The notes beneath the pieces are model-generated. The model was given only the letters and a program-made list of their open reading frames with translations, was not told the DNA's origin and did no database searches. Made by a program: the position numbers and the translations under genes. A stretch of 43,052 nt of DNA from Desulfovibrio ferrophilus (GTDB lineage: Bacteria > Desulfobacterota > Desulfovibrionia > Desulfovibrionales > Desulfovibrionaceae). The stretch lies in NCBI RefSeq assembly GCF_003966735.1, contig NZ_AP017379.1, forward strand, positions 1-43,052, read 5' to 3'. Positions 15,733-22,571 of the stretch are shown one piece after another; position 1 is the stretch's first letter; the number at the start of each line of letters is the position of its first letter.

Positions 15733-15981
15733 ATGAGTTTTATTTCTTCATTTTTTCCTTCGGTAATCCTGTTTATCACCAGCGCATCATTGTTGGTGAG
15801 GGATGTTATCCGAGGCGATGAAAACAATATCGATATCTATACGTTGTTTATGATTCTGGCCTGGGCGATTTATGATTTGTCCAATCAGATCAGTTGTATC
15901 AACGCGCCTCCGCCGGGACGGGAAGTAATGGTTGGCGCGAAAAAAAATCACGGCCCCGGCCCTGCTGACAAAGTTCAGTAA
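15733..15981 (+). CDS. Small membrane protein
   Basis: An 82-residue protein with hydrophobic segments at about 3-21 and 40-58. ATG 15733 has AAGGA 7 nt upstream. The frame stops at 15979-15981, but the array tail (CAAGACGAGGCC then TAG) continues downstream out of use. So this gene either replaced, or lost contact with, the ancestral C-terminus. Confidence 0.6.
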   Translation: MSFISSFFPSVILFITSASLLVRDVIRGDENNIDIYTLFMILAWAIYDLSNQISCINAPPPGREVMVGAKKNHGPGPADKVQ

Positions 15982-16063
15982 CCGCCCCAGGCCCAAGACG
16001 AGGCCTAGCGCCCCCGGCCAGCCGGGGGGGATTTCGCAAGAACACAGGAAGGAGTTATTGACC

Positions 16064-16309
16064 ATGGCAGAGAAGAAAAAGATGGACCGTTATGACTCGT
16101 TGGGCTTGTTGGCCGTTGTGTACGTCTTTTCGGGCATCCTTTTTTTGGCGGCTTTCGGGATCATGAAATACATTGTTGGTGACATTGTGGCGACCTTCGG
16201 CTTGACCGTTTATCATATCGCCGCCCTGTCTTTCGGTATCCCGTTGGTTTTGACCGTTCTCTTGTGGAAAATATGGGTTCGGAAGAGGTTTAACGTTAGT
16301 TTTCGGTAA
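16064..16309 (+). CDS. Small membrane protein
   Basis: An 81-residue protein with two hydrophobic segments (about 14-36 and 48-70) and a basic C-terminus. ATG 16064 lies behind AGGAAGGAG. After the TAA a non-coding remnant of the array tail (GGTCAGGACGAGGCC) precedes the next spacer. No family recognised. Confidence 0.65.
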   Translation: MAEKKKMDRYDSLGLLAVVYVFSGILFLAAFGIMKYIVGDIVATFGLTVYHIAALSFGIPLVLTVLLWKIWVRKRFNVSFR

Positions 16310-16408
16310 TGCCCACCGCTCCGGCCTCCGGTCAGGACGAGGCCGGGAAGTAAGCGCCCCCTCTTGGGGGGGATTTCAAGACAAACCTAACCATAAGGAT
16401 GAAGACTT

Positions 16409-16660
16409 ATGACTCTTGGTAAAATAGCTAAGAAAATATTGGAAGCCATGAAAAACCCCAATGCCCTTTATCTCCTGATGGGGATAATCTGGACGGGCGG
16501 GGCCGCAGTGTTTCTTGTCGTGTCGCTCGTCTACCCGGAAGCGATTCCCACGAGCTTGGAACCCTATAAAAATATTACCGCTCTCTTTTTTATTGCCATT
16601 TTGGGCGTGGGACTGATCCGCTTTGCTCTACGGAAGCACGACAAGGACGAGGCGAAGTAA
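16409..16660 (+). CDS. Small membrane protein
   Basis: An 83-residue protein with hydrophobic segments at about 20-41 and 57-73, ending in DKDEAK, the array tail. AAGGATGAAG precedes the ATG. No family recognised. Confidence 0.65.
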   Translation: MTLGKIAKKILEAMKNPNALYLLMGIIWTGGAAVFLVVSLVYPEAIPTSLEPYKNITALFFIAILGVGLIRFALRKHDKDEAK

Positions 16661-16711
16661 GCGCCCCCGGATGAAGAGGGGGATTTCAAGACTGATCCGC
16701 AAGGAGTGGAC

Positions 16712-16918
16712 ATGCCGAAAAGAAAATTGACCACACAGGAAATCAAAAAAAAGAGCCACACCCTCAAGGAAGCATGGGCTTCCAATGAGATTGAGGGCAT
16801 CCACGTTGCCCCACAGAATAAGCGATTCATCGAAAACCTTGTTCTACAAGGCTTGAGCTCCGATGAGGTTGTGGCCGCTTACAAGAAGCACTTGGGCATT
16901 GAGGAGCGGGCCACGTGA
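16712..16918 (+). CDS. Fic antitoxin, VbhA-like
   Basis: A 68-residue protein with the class I Fic inhibitory motif [S/T]xxxE[G/N] as SNEIEG at residues 24-29. It sits on the first helix, with a helical C-terminal part (LVLQGLSSDEVVAAYKKHLG). Family knowledge: the inhibitory helix binds the Fic protein so that its Glu blocks productive ATP binding. ATG 16712 is favoured over GTG 16706, which overlaps the AAGGAG. It overlaps the toxin by 4 nt (GTGA). Confidence 0.85.
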   Translation: MPKRKLTTQEIKKKSHTLKEAWASNEIEGIHVAPQNKRFIENLVLQGLSSDEVVAAYKKHLGIEERAT

Positions 16919-17508
16919 GGTACGAATGCGCGACCCCGCACTTGATCCCCGGCACGAACATCCTACGCAACAAGGCCGGACTGTCTGACCCCGCAGCGAT
17001 TAAGCAGTTTGAAGGTGGGACCTACGCAGCGCGTCTTGAAGACGCGCCACAAGGCGATTTGTCCACCGCACACTTGAAGCAGCTGCACGGCCATCTTTTG
17101 CAGGACGTTTACGAATGGGCGGGGCAGTTGCGCGATGTGCCTATTGCAAAAGCAACGAGCCGGTTTTGTCAGCCCCAATTCATTGCCCAGGAGACAGACC
17201 GGATCACCAAGGCCGTGGACGTTGAGGCTATGAAGAAATTGAAGCCCAAGGACTTTGCAAATCAGTTAGCGCACGTTGTAGGAGAGCTCAACGCAGTGCA
17301 TCCCTTCCTTGATGGAAACGGGCGCGTGATCCGCGTTTACGCTCAACAGCTTTCACGCGCAGCCGGATACGAGCTCGACATAAGCCGATTGGAAGGGAAA
17401 ACTTGGAACACGGCCTCAAAGATATCATTCAATGGCAATAACAAGCCACTTGCAGGGCTTTTGTCTCGGCGTTTAACCCACGAAAGAGATCGTGGTTTGG
17501 GACGATGA
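16915..17508 (+). CDS. Fic-domain AMP-transferase toxin
   Basis: A 197-residue protein with a complete Fic motif HPFLDGNGR at 129-137, followed by VIR, so catalytically competent for nucleotide transfer (usually AMPylation). The upstream Fic fold includes YEWAGQLRDV near 65, typical of VbhT/Fic family toxins. GTG start at 16915 overlaps the antitoxin stop. With the antitoxin it forms a toxin-antitoxin module that could stabilise the plasmid. It has no C-terminal BID secretion domain, unlike VbhT. Confidence 0.9.
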   Translation: MRYECATPHLIPGTNILRNKAGLSDPAAIKQFEGGTYAARLEDAPQGDLSTAHLKQLHGHLLQDVYEWAGQLRDVPIAKATSRFCQPQFIAQETDRITKAVDVEAMKKLKPKDFANQLAHVVGELNAVHPFLDGNGRVIRVYAQQLSRAAGYELDISRLEGKTWNTASKISFNGNNKPLAGLLSRRLTHERDRGLGR

Positions 17509-17553
17509 ACAAATGTGATCTGTAAACAAGAAAGAGGAATTGTCCTCAAACTC

Positions 17554-17593
17554 GCCGGGCAGGGCGGGCAAAATCTTCAACACACAAACGGAG
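17554..17593 (+). repeat. Leader module, copy 3
   Basis: GCCGGGCAGGGCGGG, then TCAACACACAAACGGAG directly before the gene at 17599. Nearly identical to the copy at 5974. Confidence 0.7.
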
Positions 17594-17598
17594 TTCAT

Positions 17599-17865
17599 AT
17601 GTTTCGCAATCTTACCTTTTTATTTTTTCTCGTCCTCGTTGCGCTGGCCGTAATTTTTACAGCCAGTGCCCAGGCTCAAGAGTCTGGCTACCCCACCATC
17701 GGGCGTGAATGTATCGACGGTCAAATGCACGTTGTTAAACGTCTGTCCGCTGATGGCCGAATTACCCACGCCGAACCAGAATTCAATATTGTATTTGATC
17801 CTGAAACCAAAAAGATCAAACAAGTCCCTGTCCTCTGCCCCACAGTTCCCGGCCAGAAAAACTAA
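17599..17865 (+). CDS. Exported small protein
   Basis: An 88-residue protein with an N-terminal signal peptide (hydrophobic residues 5-22, cut near AQAQE). The mature part has two Cys that could form a disulfide (near residues 37 and 81). ATG 17599 is behind CGGAG in a leader module. Together with the gene at 17889 and the one at 23608 it belongs to a set of small periplasmic candidates. Confidence 0.7.
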   Translation: MFRNLTFLFFLVLVALAVIFTASAQAQESGYPTIGRECIDGQMHVVKRLSADGRITHAEPEFNIVFDPETKKIKQVPVLCPTVPGQKN

Positions 17866-17888
17866 TTCCTACGAGAAGGAGATAGATT

Positions 17889-18212
17889 ATGAGGTGTTTT
17901 CTATACGCATGTGCTTTTGTTGCCCTTGTCCTGTCTATTCCTGCCCCGGCCATAGCCGAGGGAACTTCCATAGAGCTTTCGCCGTTGATAACTGCCGTGG
18001 ATCAAGTACGGGTTCAAACAAAAAAGCATCATGCAAACGGAGTCGAGGAAATTATCAAGGCTGATATAACGGTGTTCAAACTTTGTATTTCGGGCATGAG
18101 CTATACCTACGTCGAAGGTCCAAACGGTAGTGGACTTGTCCAAGACAAAATAGCCTATCCTAGCGTTGGTGGGAATGACATAGTGCCGGTGTATTGTAAC
18201 ACAGCGAAGTAA
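17889..18212 (+). CDS. Exported small protein
   Basis: A 107-residue protein with a signal peptide (MRCFLYACAFVALVLSIPA, cut near AIAEG) and a mature domain with Cys near 67 and 103. GAGAAGGAGA precedes the ATG. A clear terminator follows. No family recognised. Confidence 0.7.
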   Translation: MRCFLYACAFVALVLSIPAPAIAEGTSIELSPLITAVDQVRVQTKKHHANGVEEIIKADITVFKLCISGMSYTYVEGPNGSGLVQDKIAYPSVGGNDIVPVYCNTAK

Positions 18213-18215
18213 GTG

Positions 18216-18244
18216 AAAGGGGCGGAAAATCCGCCCCTTTTTCC
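18216..18244 (+). terminator. Rho-independent terminator
   Basis: AAAGGGGCGGA/TCCGCCCCTTT stem with a 3-nt loop and TTTTT tail, ending the run of genes that includes the array and Fic pair. Confidence 0.9.
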
Positions 18245-18377
18245 AAAAAAGAGGCCGGTTTGGGGTCCGACCTCTTAGAAGAACATCCTAGCAGGTGTGC
18301 GCCAGGGTTTATCAAAAGCTACCGAACGAGTGTCACCCTGTCACGGACTTTGCCTTTCGCCCCGTCCTTTTTTCGCA

Positions 18378-18416
18378 TTGCGAGAGCCCTACATTTCGCG
18401 GGCTTTCTCATTCTCA
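18378..18416. repeat. Repeat R2, copy 1
   Basis: TTGCGAGAGCCCTAC followed by TCGCGGGCTTTCTCA; the same element is at 20156-20194 upstream of structured repeat copy D. The flanks are loosely similar too. Confidence 0.7.
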
Positions 18417-18518
18417 GGCCTGGGCCTTTAGCGTTCCTGCTGCGCAAGGTCAGCGCCAGGGGGTGACGAAGGCCATTCCGCAGAGTTCTACCCCAAGATT
18501 TCGCAATACAACGCATAG

Positions 18519-18563
18519 ATTGAATAATTGTCTAAATCAACAATTGTACATTTCAACAATTCT
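18519..18563. promoter_or_regulatory. AATTGTTG-type site cluster upstream of ssb
   Basis: On the minus strand it reads AATTGTTGAAATG, then TACAATTGTTGAT, then CAATTATTCAA, i.e. two AATTGTTGA boxes and a degenerate third. The boxes match those before parA and in the three 30-bp palindromes. Confidence 0.5.
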
Positions 18564-18644
18564 CCTTGTGGTTTTATTCTACAGAGGGCTGAAACGCCTA
18601 GACTGAAATAGAAAGCCGCACCAGCGGCACTGGTAGAGTGCTTT

Positions 18645-18751
18645 GCGCCCCTCCGGTCCCTGCGGGGCACACGGGGCAATACATGGGTTTGCCCATGTCG
18701 GGGCACGTTTCCGGCCCTATAAGGCACAGGAAACGCCATAGGAAGGGGCGC
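18645..18751. other. Multibranched structured region upstream of ssb
   Basis: An outer stem GCGCCCCT (18645-18652)/AGGGGCGC (18744-18751) encloses two perfect stems: ACATGGG/CCCATGT (18681-18698) and CGTTTCC/GGAAACG (18706-18735). Further along, TCCCGCAAGGGG (18866-18877) pairs with CCCCTTGCGGGA (18923-18934). No credible coding frame exists. It could act as an ssDNA fold, an RNA leader or an origin. Confidence 0.55.
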
Positions 18752-18975
18752 GGAGCGGCCCGGCGCGTCCAGCATCAAAAAAGACTCTCCACTTCAACGA
18801 TCCGTAAGCAACCTCCTTTCATTCAGCATGTCCTTTCCGGGCACCGTTGCCCTTGTCCGACACGATCCCGCAAGGGGTTTCCCCGTCTTCCGTGCTGGCG
18901 CTTGTGCAGCCGGGTATCCCCTCCCCTTGCGGGACCGTGCCGCCGGGCAGTTCCGGCTTCACGGCCACACTGACG

Positions 18976-19051
18976 GAGATTGCAACCAGGGACAGTTTTT
19001 GTTCAATTCTACAACTTATTGCAGTGGTGGCCTTCTAACAGAGATTGCAAC
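18976..19051. repeat. Direct repeat GAGATTGCAAC
   Basis: Two exact copies at 18976-18986 and 19041-19051, in the AT-rich part before the ssb promoter. Possible regulator sites. Confidence 0.4.
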
Positions 19052-19113
19052 TATTGTTTTTATATAACTGCATCATAAAAGACTGTATGAATTGCAATAA
19101 TGCCTTATATTTG

Positions 19114-19142
19114 TTGACATTTTGCACGCAAAAGACTATAAA
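19114..19142 (+). promoter_or_regulatory. Strong ssb promoter with internal operator
   Basis: TTGACA (19114-19119), 17-nt spacer, TATAAA (19137-19142): one base from consensus. The spacer carries the inverted repeat TTTTGC/GCAAAA (19120-19125, 19128-19133), well placed for a repressor that blocks RNA polymerase. Confidence 0.8.
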
Positions 19143-19241
19143 AAGAATAACACAAACGGACGGAGGATTGCAGATGAAGCATGTTTGCGGCTAGTTGTTA
19201 TTATCCATGTACTGAAAACCATCAACCAAGGAAGAACAACA

Positions 19242-19574
19242 ATGAGTGAAATTATTCATATCGAAGGCAATGTAGGTGGCGTGCGCAGCAATGACGTAAA
19301 TGGCAGTAAGGTTTGCAATGTCAATATCGGCTGCAATCGTGGGAAGGACAAAGACGGCAACGAGCGCCCTACTGGCTGGTACACGTTGGAGTTTTGGGGC
19401 GAACAGGCCAGCAAGGTTATTGAACAGGGCGTTGATAAGGGAGATTTCATAACCGCTGATCTGTACGCGCTGCGTGCTGATGCCTACGCGACTCAAGATG
19501 GCAAGCCCGCTGCAACTCTTCGTGCCCGCGTGAGCCGATACAGGCTCATTAAAAAGAACCCCACCGGCGCGTAA
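19242..19574 (+). CDS. ssb: Single-stranded DNA-binding protein
   Basis: A 110-residue OB-fold SSB. The N-terminal strand IHIEGNVGGVRSN, the GWYTLEFWGEQASKV core and the C-terminal strand of the OB fold are present. The usual long disordered tail and acidic tip (DDIPF-like) are missing, so it may coat DNA without recruiting host SSB partners. ATG 19242 is behind AAGGAAG. Plasmid SSBs typically lie in conjugative leading regions and coat the entering strand; here the gene has a strong, apparently repressible promoter. Confidence 0.88.
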   Translation: MSEIIHIEGNVGGVRSNDVNGSKVCNVNIGCNRGKDKDGNERPTGWYTLEFWGEQASKVIEQGVDKGDFITADLYALRADAYATQDGKPAATLRARVSRYRLIKKNPTGA

Positions 19575-19625
19575 CGGCGACGATAGGAGTGAGCTAGGGG
19601 GGCAGCCCTGGCTTGCTCCGCCCCT

Positions 19626-19665
19626 GGGGGGGGGTGATGGGCAGATCATCCCCCCCATTCCTTTT
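19626..19665 (+). terminator. Probable terminator after ssb
   Basis: G-run then TGAT, 6-nt loop, ATCAT then C-run, followed by CATTCCTTTTAG. The stem is long; the T-tail is weak. Confidence 0.5.
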
Positions 19666-19694
19666 AGACCACCAGCACACAAACAGGTGACGGA

Positions 19695-20036
19695 ATGGAA
19701 ACCATCATTGAAATAGATCAATATGAATTGACGCTTGGAGAGCGGGCCGCGTTGTTTGAAATTTGCCTCGCAGAACAAGATCGAATGAAAGAACTCTATG
19801 AAGGCAAAGGTTATGCAGCTCATCTTGAATCAAAATATATCGTCAATGTAAATAGCACTCTATACCGAACGATCTTGGCTTTGGCTGAAAAGACACTTTT
19901 GATCCTGTGTGATGTGGATGAAACCAAAGTCCGTGTCTATGTTACAATGAGCGGTACATGGCTGTATAAATTCAAATGGCCCGCCTTAGAAACGGCAAAG
20001 CATAACCTGAAATACCTTCCTGCTAATTCCATGTAG
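19695..20036 (+). CDS. Hypothetical protein, 113 residues
   Basis: Starts at ATG 19695, 3 nt after TGACGGA; AGCACACAAACAGG upstream is a variant of the leader module. Mostly helical (ERAALFEICLAEQDRMKELY). No family recognised. It lies between ssb and the R2/structured repeat copy D block. Confidence 0.65.
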   Translation: METIIEIDQYELTLGERAALFEICLAEQDRMKELYEGKGYAAHLESKYIVNVNSTLYRTILALAEKTLLILCDVDETKVRVYVTMSGTWLYKFKWPALETAKHNLKYLPANSM

Positions 20037-20155
20037 GATTGCTGGCGGTGAGGGCTTGTTTACGCATCGCCCTTACCGCTGGATTTGAAATTTCGGCCTT
20101 CGCCCTGTCACGCTTTTTGCTCCCCTTCTTTCATTTACGGCCTGTCTTTTTCGTC

Positions 20156-20194
20156 TTGCGAGAGCCCTACACCTCGCGGGCTTTCTCATCCTCA
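20156..20194. repeat. Repeat R2, copy 2
   Basis: Matches the element at 18378-18416 with a few substitutions; both lie 100-140 nt before an AATTG-type operator. Confidence 0.7.
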
Positions 20195-20268
20195 AGTCTG
20201 GCCCTTCATTCCTCTTCGGGGCAAAGACCGCGCCAGGGCTTCGGCCTTTTTGTCTGATCCGTACCCGC

Positions 20269-20908
20269 AGTCACGCCTTGAGCACTCGGCAATTGTTGAA
20301 TTGTATAATTCCACAATTGTTTATTCCGGGGCTCAACTCGCGCCAGCGGGCGTGCATTTTTGTCCGTCCGGATCTCGCTCGATGCCGACAAAAATGGGTG
20401 CTGGAATTTGTCTTGGCCAGGTTGCCCGGGCCAGGACAAAACCGAAGGCGTTCCCCCGCCCGTGATCCGTTCCGGCTCTCTCCCCAGGCCAGAGGGGATT
20501 AATCCCCCGTGACCCCCTTGTTCCGTGTTCCGGTGGGCGCTTCGCCGCCCTCACGGCTTTGAAGCCTTCCGGCCTTTCCCTCATGGCAGCCGTGCCCGTC
20601 CTCCGCTCGGCTTCGCCGCTCCGATCCTCCTTCTCCCGGTCAACCGGCTAATCCTGTGTTGGTCCTGTCATTCCCTTGCAGTTGCTTTCGGGCTTTGCCC
20701 TGCATCCGCGTGCCAGTGCTCGACAAGCTGCGCCTGTCACTGTCGGATGCCGCCCGCAAGATCACGCCATGACCGCCCCAGGGCCGGTGCCGGTGTCGCT
20801 CTATGGAGCTCTATTTCTTTGGCGGCGGGGGCCTGCCTTCTTGTGAAGGCCCCCCGCACGGCCAAAGAAACGTGGGGGGATGCAAAACTCACAATCAAGG
20901 GGAAAGAA
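20269..20908 (+). repeat. Long structured repeat, copy D
   Basis: About 640 bp. It has the same modules as copies B and C (AGTCACGCC, palindrome, 40-bp element at 20356-20395, GC hairpins, terminal stem-loop at 20814-20870). It lacks the roughly 50-bp segment after the second hairpin that B and C carry, and it has scattered substitutions. It supplies the ribosome site of the gene at 20909. Confidence 0.92.
20290..20319. promoter_or_regulatory. 30-bp near-palindrome with TATAAT, copy D
   Basis: Same sequence as the copies at 6457 and 9476 although the flanks have diverged, which implies selection. TATAAT is at 20304-20309. Confidence 0.6.
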
Positions 20909-21124
20909 ATGGACTTTTTTGAAACTCCCGAAATGAGCAACGCCAAAGTGACCCGTTTTCTGGGTTGGTATGATCGAGGGATCGGTACGGACAGAGAGCG
21001 CAACAGCACCGACGAGGGGCACGGTTATGTGGTTTGCTTTGAACTGACCAACCGCGAACTGATGAAGTGCAGCCAGTGGGTGAAAGAAAACGCCGCCGCA
21101 GAAGTCGAAGCCCAAAGTCTCTAA
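20909..21124 (+). CDS. Hypothetical leading-region protein, 71 residues
   Basis: ATG 20909 uses the AAGGGGAAAGAA ribosome site at the end of repeat copy D; longer in-frame starts would translate the repeat. Short, polar, with RGIGTDRERNSTDEGHGYVV in the middle. No family recognised. It is followed by two more genes in the same direction. Confidence 0.7.
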   Translation: MDFFETPEMSNAKVTRFLGWYDRGIGTDRERNSTDEGHGYVVCFELTNRELMKCSQWVKENAAAEVEAQSL

Positions 21125-21169
21125 CCCGAGCCGGGGGGCTTCGGCCCCCCCCCACAAGGAGAATTTCAC

Positions 21170-21577
21170 ATGCTCAATATCTATATGATGAACACCATCG
21201 GCAAAGACCTGAAAGAGATGGAAGCCGCCGCCGATCCGCAGGACGTTTCCAAGATTCAGCGAATCCGAACAGCTTTCCTTAACGTTGCCAACGCCATTGA
21301 CCAAGTTGTGAACGACTTCGACAGCACCACGCCTTTCCACACGCGCAAGAATCTGTGCGAAATTCGCAACGGCGTTCAGTTCACCTTCAAGCCGTTTAAG
21401 GAATACGACGTTCAGCCTATTAACTGCGACAACCGCCGCCCCGGTGATCCTGAAAATGGATTCCTAATCTATCACAGACGGCATGAAAAGTTCGGCTGGA
21501 CAGGGCGCAAGGTCTGCAAAACTCAGGAAGATGCGGACAAATTCATCAACGCCTTGAAGGCCCAGGAGAACAAATAG
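21170..21577 (+). CDS. Hypothetical protein, 135 residues
   Basis: AAGGAGAATTTCAC precedes the ATG. N-terminal helical half (KDLKEMEAAADPQDVSKIQR), C-terminal beta-rich half with a YHRRHEKFGWTGR segment. It ends 2 nt before the next gene, so the two are probably cotranslated. No family recognised. Confidence 0.7.
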   Translation: MLNIYMMNTIGKDLKEMEAAADPQDVSKIQRIRTAFLNVANAIDQVVNDFDSTTPFHTRKNLCEIRNGVQFTFKPFKEYDVQPINCDNRRPGDPENGFLIYHRRHEKFGWTGRKVCKTQEDADKFINALKAQENK

Positions 21578-21579
21578 CC

Positions 21580-22389
21580 ATGACCACCGCTCTGATCCCT
21601 CGCCAAACCCTCGCTGCGCTGGTGGAGAACCACGACAAAGTGACCGGCCTTGTTGCCCAAGCCTTCAAGCTCTTGGGCGAAGCCCAAAAGCTCAACACTG
21701 CTACCCTTGGAGGTTTCAGCAGCTATCTACTTTCCGAGCGGTTGCGCCGGTTTGATTTGAATGATGCAGAAAAAAGTTCAACCAAGACCTTGGAACACAT
21801 AAAGGAACAGCATTGGCACTATGCCATTAAGTTGACCGGTATCCGTAACTTGATGAGCAGCGACGATAAAGCCCGTATGGATCGGATGTTTGAAAATCAC
21901 AAAACGCCGTCTTTTGATTTGGGCAATCTCGCGTCTACGTTGCAAGGCCTTGCCGAGAATCAGAGCGAGATTTTTTCGGCGGCTATTTCTGAAACTCACA
22001 AGGCTTTGCGCCTTTATGCTGCGAACTATAAGACCAACAGCACTTTCAAGGTTGGTGATAAGGTTATTATCAACCATTGTGTAGAGTTCTCTCAGTATGG
22101 CGATAGCGTTAGGTGGTATTTGGACGATCACCGTAAGCACCTACTTTTCGATCTCGATAAAGTTTTTCACTTCCTAGAAGGGCAGGGGTTCCCCGAATAC
22201 CCCGGAAACTTCACCACCGCTATTGAGGCGGCAATGAAAGAGAAAGCTACGAACTGCGAGACATCCTATTTCAAGGCGAAGTGGTTCAAGAAGGGCACTA
22301 TACATATTGAGTTTAAGAGTCCTGCCCTGGTGAAAGGGTTCAACCGAATTGCCGCCGAAGGATCAAACGAGCTCGGCAACGAGGTTTAA
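21580..22389 (+). CDS. DUF4942-like plasmid protein
   Basis: A 269-residue protein. The C-terminal region (about 230-262: NCETSYFKAKWFKKGTIHIE, then FKSPALVKGFN) resembles the DUF4942 domain found on many plasmids and phages, sometimes next to methyltransferases. The function is unknown. GGAG lies 12-15 nt before the ATG. It is the last gene before the par operon and is followed by a terminator. Confidence 0.7.
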   Translation: MTTALIPRQTLAALVENHDKVTGLVAQAFKLLGEAQKLNTATLGGFSSYLLSERLRRFDLNDAEKSSTKTLEHIKEQHWHYAIKLTGIRNLMSSDDKARMDRMFENHKTPSFDLGNLASTLQGLAENQSEIFSAAISETHKALRLYAANYKTNSTFKVGDKVIINHCVEFSQYGDSVRWYLDDHRKHLLFDLDKVFHFLEGQGFPEYPGNFTTAIEAAMKEKATNCETSYFKAKWFKKGTIHIEFKSPALVKGFNRIAAEGSNELGNEV

Positions 22390-22400
22390 CCTCCTGGCGC

Positions 22401-22434
22401 GGGCCGGGGCTAATCGCCCCGGCCCTTTCGTTTT
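22401..22434 (+). terminator. Rho-independent terminator after the DUF4942-like gene
   Basis: GGGCCGGGGC/GCCCCGGCCC stem, 5-nt loop, TTTCGTTTT tail. A second hairpin TTTTGTCCT/AGGACAAAA follows at 22431-22466. Confidence 0.85.
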
Positions 22435-22497
22435 GTCCTAACCTGGCTTCTGCCGTCAGGACAAAACGGGAGTGATTGCGGAGCTCGTTGCTGGTTG

Positions 22498-22547
22498 TAC
22501 AATTGTTGAATTGTTGAATTGACTAAATGTGTAATTGCGCATAACTT
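22498..22547 (+). promoter_or_regulatory. par promoter and operator
   Basis: ACAATTG followed by two direct TTGAATTG repeats ends in TTGACT (22519-22524). This is the likely -35, 17 nt before TAACTT (22542-22547). The repeats overlap or abut the -35, as expected for autorepression by the partition proteins. The same AATTGTTGAATTG core is present in the 30-bp palindromes. Confidence 0.6.
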
Positions 22548-22571
22548 CACCACCTAACAGGAGGCTAGACC

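Larger units (their letters stand above)
14360..16711 (+). repeat. Eight-copy repeated intergenic module separating small genes
   Basis: Eight spacers share, in order: a QDEA-like coding tail, stop codon, GCGCCCCC(..)GGGGGGG hairpin, GATTTCAAGA, and ACACAGGA or AAGGAG as ribosome site. They lie at about 14360-14436, 14695-14765, 15030-15082, 15355-15422, 15663-15732, 15986-16063, 16336-16408 and 16645-16711. The genes between them are unrelated. In the sixth and seventh copies the QDEA tail lies after an earlier stop and is a non-coding remnant. Confidence 0.85.

Noticed and set aside
14360-16711. Integron cassette array with attC sites
   Set aside because: No GTTRRRY/RYYYAAC core sites and no tyrosine integrase in the plasmid; the repeated spacers are ribosome-site and hairpin modules instead.
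18260-18973. Plus- and minus-strand frames of 65-111 codons in the region upstream of ssb
   Set aside because: They cross dense inverted repeats, have no ribosome sites and show biased composition.
3828-20908. Insertion sequence or group II intron as the origin of the four long repeats
   Set aside because: No transposase or reverse transcriptase, no flanking target duplications seen, and the copies differ in their 5' ends but always end at a gene start.
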